A stretch of 17,527 nucleotides of DNA. Source: Bacteroidetes bacterium UBA1860 (GTDB taxonomy: Bacteria > Bacteroidota > Rhodothermia > Balneolales > Balneolaceae). The notes beneath the pieces were generated by a model. The model was not told the origin of the DNA and made no database searches. It was given only the letters and a program-made list of their open reading frames with translations. A program made the position numbers and the translations under genes. This document shows, piece after piece, positions 16,026 to 17,527 of this stretch. Every line of letters begins with the position of its first letter. The stretch's first letter is position 1. Location: the NCBI GenBank assembly GCA_002338335.1, contig DDIC01000068.1, positions 25,703 through 43,229 of the forward strand. Direction: 5' to 3'.

Positions 16026-17366
16026 ATGGAACTTCTGTCTTTGGGTCAAACGATCCTCATTTTTGTTGCGGCTCTTTTTATTCTCGTGTTTGTGCACGAG
16101 TTAGGCCATTACTTTGCTGCCAAGGCGTTTGGGATGAGGGTGGAGAAGTTTTCGATCGGATTTCCCCCTAAAATCCTTGGATTTACTCGTGGGGATACCG
16201 AATACAGTATTGGTGCAACACCTCTTGGTGGTTTTGTAAAAGTATCGGGCATGCTGGATGAATCGATGGACACTGACTCCCTTGAGACGGAACCTCAACC
16301 ATGGGAGTATCGTAGTCGTCCTGTCTGGCAACGGATGGTCGTGATCACTGCTGGGGTCATCTTTAATATGATCTTTGCGGCGTTGATTTACATTGGCGTG
16401 GCCTTTTCTTCTGGAGAGACTATTATTCCAACGGCGTCTGTGGAAGGGATTTTTGTTGAGGAGGAGACCCTTGCGTATGATCTTGGTTTCCGAACCGATG
16501 ATCAGCTGATTGCGGTGAATGGTCAAGAGGTGGAGGATTTTCAAGCGTTTTTGTCTCCCTCCGCGTTGAGTGCCTCTCAAGTGAGTTATGATGTGATTCG
16601 ACAGGGAGAGCGTGTGACACTGACCATGCCAAGTGACTTTTTGGATCAACTCAGTGAGCGACCTGAGTTTATCACCGCCGACATGGCCTTGCCGTCTATG
16701 ATAGGCTCGATTAATCCAGGTAGCCCAGCAGATAAAGCAGGTCTTAAACCAGGTGACAAAGTTCTTGAGATTAATGGTCAAAGCGCTCAATACTGGACCC
16801 AGTTTACAAATCAAATCCAGGCTACAGAAGGGGAATTTACATTGCTCATTGAGCGAGATGGCGAGCAAGAATTGCTACAGGGTGTGAAAGAATCTGCAAG
16901 TGATCCACTTGGAGTCTATATCATGGATGTATCCCAAATGTTTGATATCGAACGGCGTCGATACAGCGCTGGGGAAGCATTGGTAGCAGGTGTTGGATTA
17001 ACAGGAGAAACGACCACGACCATTCTACAGGGACTTCGCCAACTTTTTACAGGTCAGGTCTCAGTGCGTAATAACCTAGGTGGCCCAATCGCAATTGCAT
17101 CGGTGGCCAAGCAAGCGACCGATTCTGCAGGCTGGATTGGGTTTTGGAATATCACCGCATTTTTGAGTATCACTTTGGCAATCATGAATATGCTACCCAT
17201 TCCCGTTCTGGATGGGGGACATTTTGTGTTTCTACTCTACGAAGCCATTACCCGACGTGAGCCGTCACTCACGGTGAGAATGTGGGCACAACAAATAGGG
17301 TTCTATATCTTGATTGTTGCGATGATTTTCATCTTTTCAAACGATATCCTTCGCTTGTTGGGATAA
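16026..17366 (+). CDS. rseP: RIP metalloprotease RseP (site-2 protease, M50)
   Basis: Inner-membrane zinc protease that cuts transmembrane segments of anti-sigma factors and remnant signal peptides. The 446-residue protein has a first membrane segment carrying the zinc motif HELGH (24-28), a second at about 104-126, PDZ-like regions at about 135-200 and 222-285 (GSPADKAGLKPGDKVLEING is the clearest, 232-251), then membrane segments around 373-392 and 422-440 with the third zinc-site motif NMLPIPVLDGGH (388-399). Length matches E. coli RseP. The start has no clear Shine-Dalgarno; it is 12 nt after dxr. The stop sits inside an inverted repeat. The targets here are unknown. Confidence 0.96.
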   Translation: MELLSLGQTILIFVAALFILVFVHELGHYFAAKAFGMRVEKFSIGFPPKILGFTRGDTEYSIGATPLGGFVKVSGMLDESMDTDSLETEPQPWEYRSRPVWQRMVVITAGVIFNMIFAALIYIGVAFSSGETIIPTASVEGIFVEEETLAYDLGFRTDDQLIAVNGQEVEDFQAFLSPSALSASQVSYDVIRQGERVTLTMPSDFLDQLSERPEFITADMALPSMIGSINPGSPADKAGLKPGDKVLEINGQSAQYWTQFTNQIQATEGEFTLLIERDGEQELLQGVKESASDPLGVYIMDVSQMFDIERRRYSAGEALVAGVGLTGETTTTILQGLRQLFTGQVSVRNNLGGPIAIASVAKQATDSAGWIGFWNITAFLSITLAIMNMLPIPVLDGGHFVFLLYEAITRREPSLTVRMWAQQIGFYILIVAMIFIFSNDILRLLG

Positions 17367-17385
17367 TGGGGTGGGTGCATCCCAA
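17358..17385. repeat. Inverted repeat spanning the rseP stop
   Basis: TTGGGAT (17358-17364) and ATCCCAA (17379-17385) form a perfect 7-bp stem with a 14-nt G-rich loop that contains most of the stop codon. No T-run follows on either strand, so it may be an RNA-stabilising hairpin and not a terminator. Confidence 0.4.
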
Positions 17386-17392
17386 CTTGCGC

Positions 17393-17416
17393 CCTGTTTA
17401 CGCTTGAACAGGTTTT
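17393..17416 (+). terminator. Probable rho-independent terminator of the dxr-rseP operon
   Basis: CCTGTT, an 8-nt loop, AACAGG, then TTTT: a 6-bp stem 26 nt after the rseP stop. The T-run is short. The hairpin overlaps the last codons and stop of the convergent antitoxin gene. On the minus strand no T-run follows the stem. Confidence 0.6.
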
Positions 17417-17526
17417 AGGGATTTGATATGTTTGCTTGGCCGATTGGCGGAAAGATCATGCATAGACTGTAAATTCAGCCAAAATTCTGGAGAGGTATCG
17501 AACGCCTCGGATAGCAGTGCGGCGGG
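17398..17526 (-). CDS. higA: HigA-type antitoxin, C-terminal tail (partial, cut by window edge)
   Basis: The last 42 residues of a gene entering from the right edge on the minus strand; the stop is TAA at 17398-17400. The visible segment contains ALLSEAFDTSPEFWLNLQ, followed by MHDL, which closely resembles the conserved C-terminal end of HigA/VapI XRE-family antitoxins (the usual form is AFGTSPEFWLNLQ followed by YDL). HigA proteins neutralise the mRNA-cleaving toxin HigB and repress their own operon. The DNA-binding helix-turn-helix and the toxin gene would lie outside the window, further right, so function is inferred from the tail alone. After the YDL-like position there are about 18 extra polar residues ending KSLKPVQA. 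Confidence 0.75.
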   Translation of the reverse strand, partial: PAALLSEAFDTSPEFWLNLQSMHDLSANRPSKHIKSLKPVQA

Positions 17527-17527
17527 G

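Noticed and set aside
16101..16868. 255-residue open frame on the minus strand inside rseP
   Set aside because: It is antisense to a strongly supported gene, its composition is that of a reverse-strand shadow (rich in His, Arg, Cys, Thr) and it shows no recognisable motif.
1..17527. Search for tRNA, rRNA, CRISPR arrays, insertion sequences and phage genes
   Set aside because: No cloverleaf, no regularly spaced repeats, no transposase or integrase motifs and no terminal inverted repeats were seen by reading; a covariance-model scan was not possible.

Overview
The window is a gene-dense stretch (only short intergenic gaps, about 50% G+C by eye) from a bacterium that most resembles the Bacteroidota side of the tree, probably the Rhodothermia/Balneolia group. 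The pointers are a DUF4296-like lipoprotein, a RecQ of the type with its zinc site near the C terminus, bacillithiol synthesis (BshC), type III pantothenate kinase (CoaX) and the DXP isoprenoid pathway. This placement is inference from gene content; no rRNA or tRNA is present to confirm it.

Layout. Left part (1-2869): the 3' portion of recQ runs off the left edge and overlaps, tail to tail, a small lipoprotein gene on the minus strand; coaX is divergent from that lipoprotein gene. Middle (2884-7892): a secreted N-acetylmuramoyl-L-alanine amidase (minus) is divergent from a glycosyltransferase related to the tRNA-queuosine mannosyltransferase QTMAN/GTDC1 (plus). That gene converges on a minus-strand pair, uracil-DNA glycosylase then dnaB, separated by 3 nt. 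From about 8000 onward everything is on the plus strand. The first cluster, with a 3-nt gap and an ATGA overlap, is a DUF151-UVR protein, a BshC::5-formyltetrahydrofolate cyclo-ligase fusion, and thymidylate kinase. After an AT-rich 177-nt gap comes a second cluster: SRPBCC protein, AroE::PgeF fusion, HDAC-family deacetylase, dxr, rseP. Several of these overlap or nearly touch. At the right edge, too short for usual ORF cut-offs, is the C-terminal tail of a HigA-type antitoxin on the minus strand.

How the genes fit together. Most are housekeeping: cofactor supply (CoA, folate, bacillithiol), nucleotide supply (dTMP), DNA replication and repair (DnaB, RecQ, UDG), cell-envelope upkeep (amidase, PgeF, RseP) and precursor pathways (shikimate, DXP).

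The unusual points are two uncommon gene fusions (BshC with a folate enzyme, AroE with the peptidoglycan-editing/laccase-domain protein), a family-4-like uracil-DNA glycosylase lacking the four iron-sulfur cysteines, and a perfect 17-bp tandem duplication of the dxr start region that makes a six-codon leader ORF. A bacterial QTMAN-like glycosyltransferase is also present. No CRISPR array, insertion sequence, phage gene or obvious new defence system was seen.
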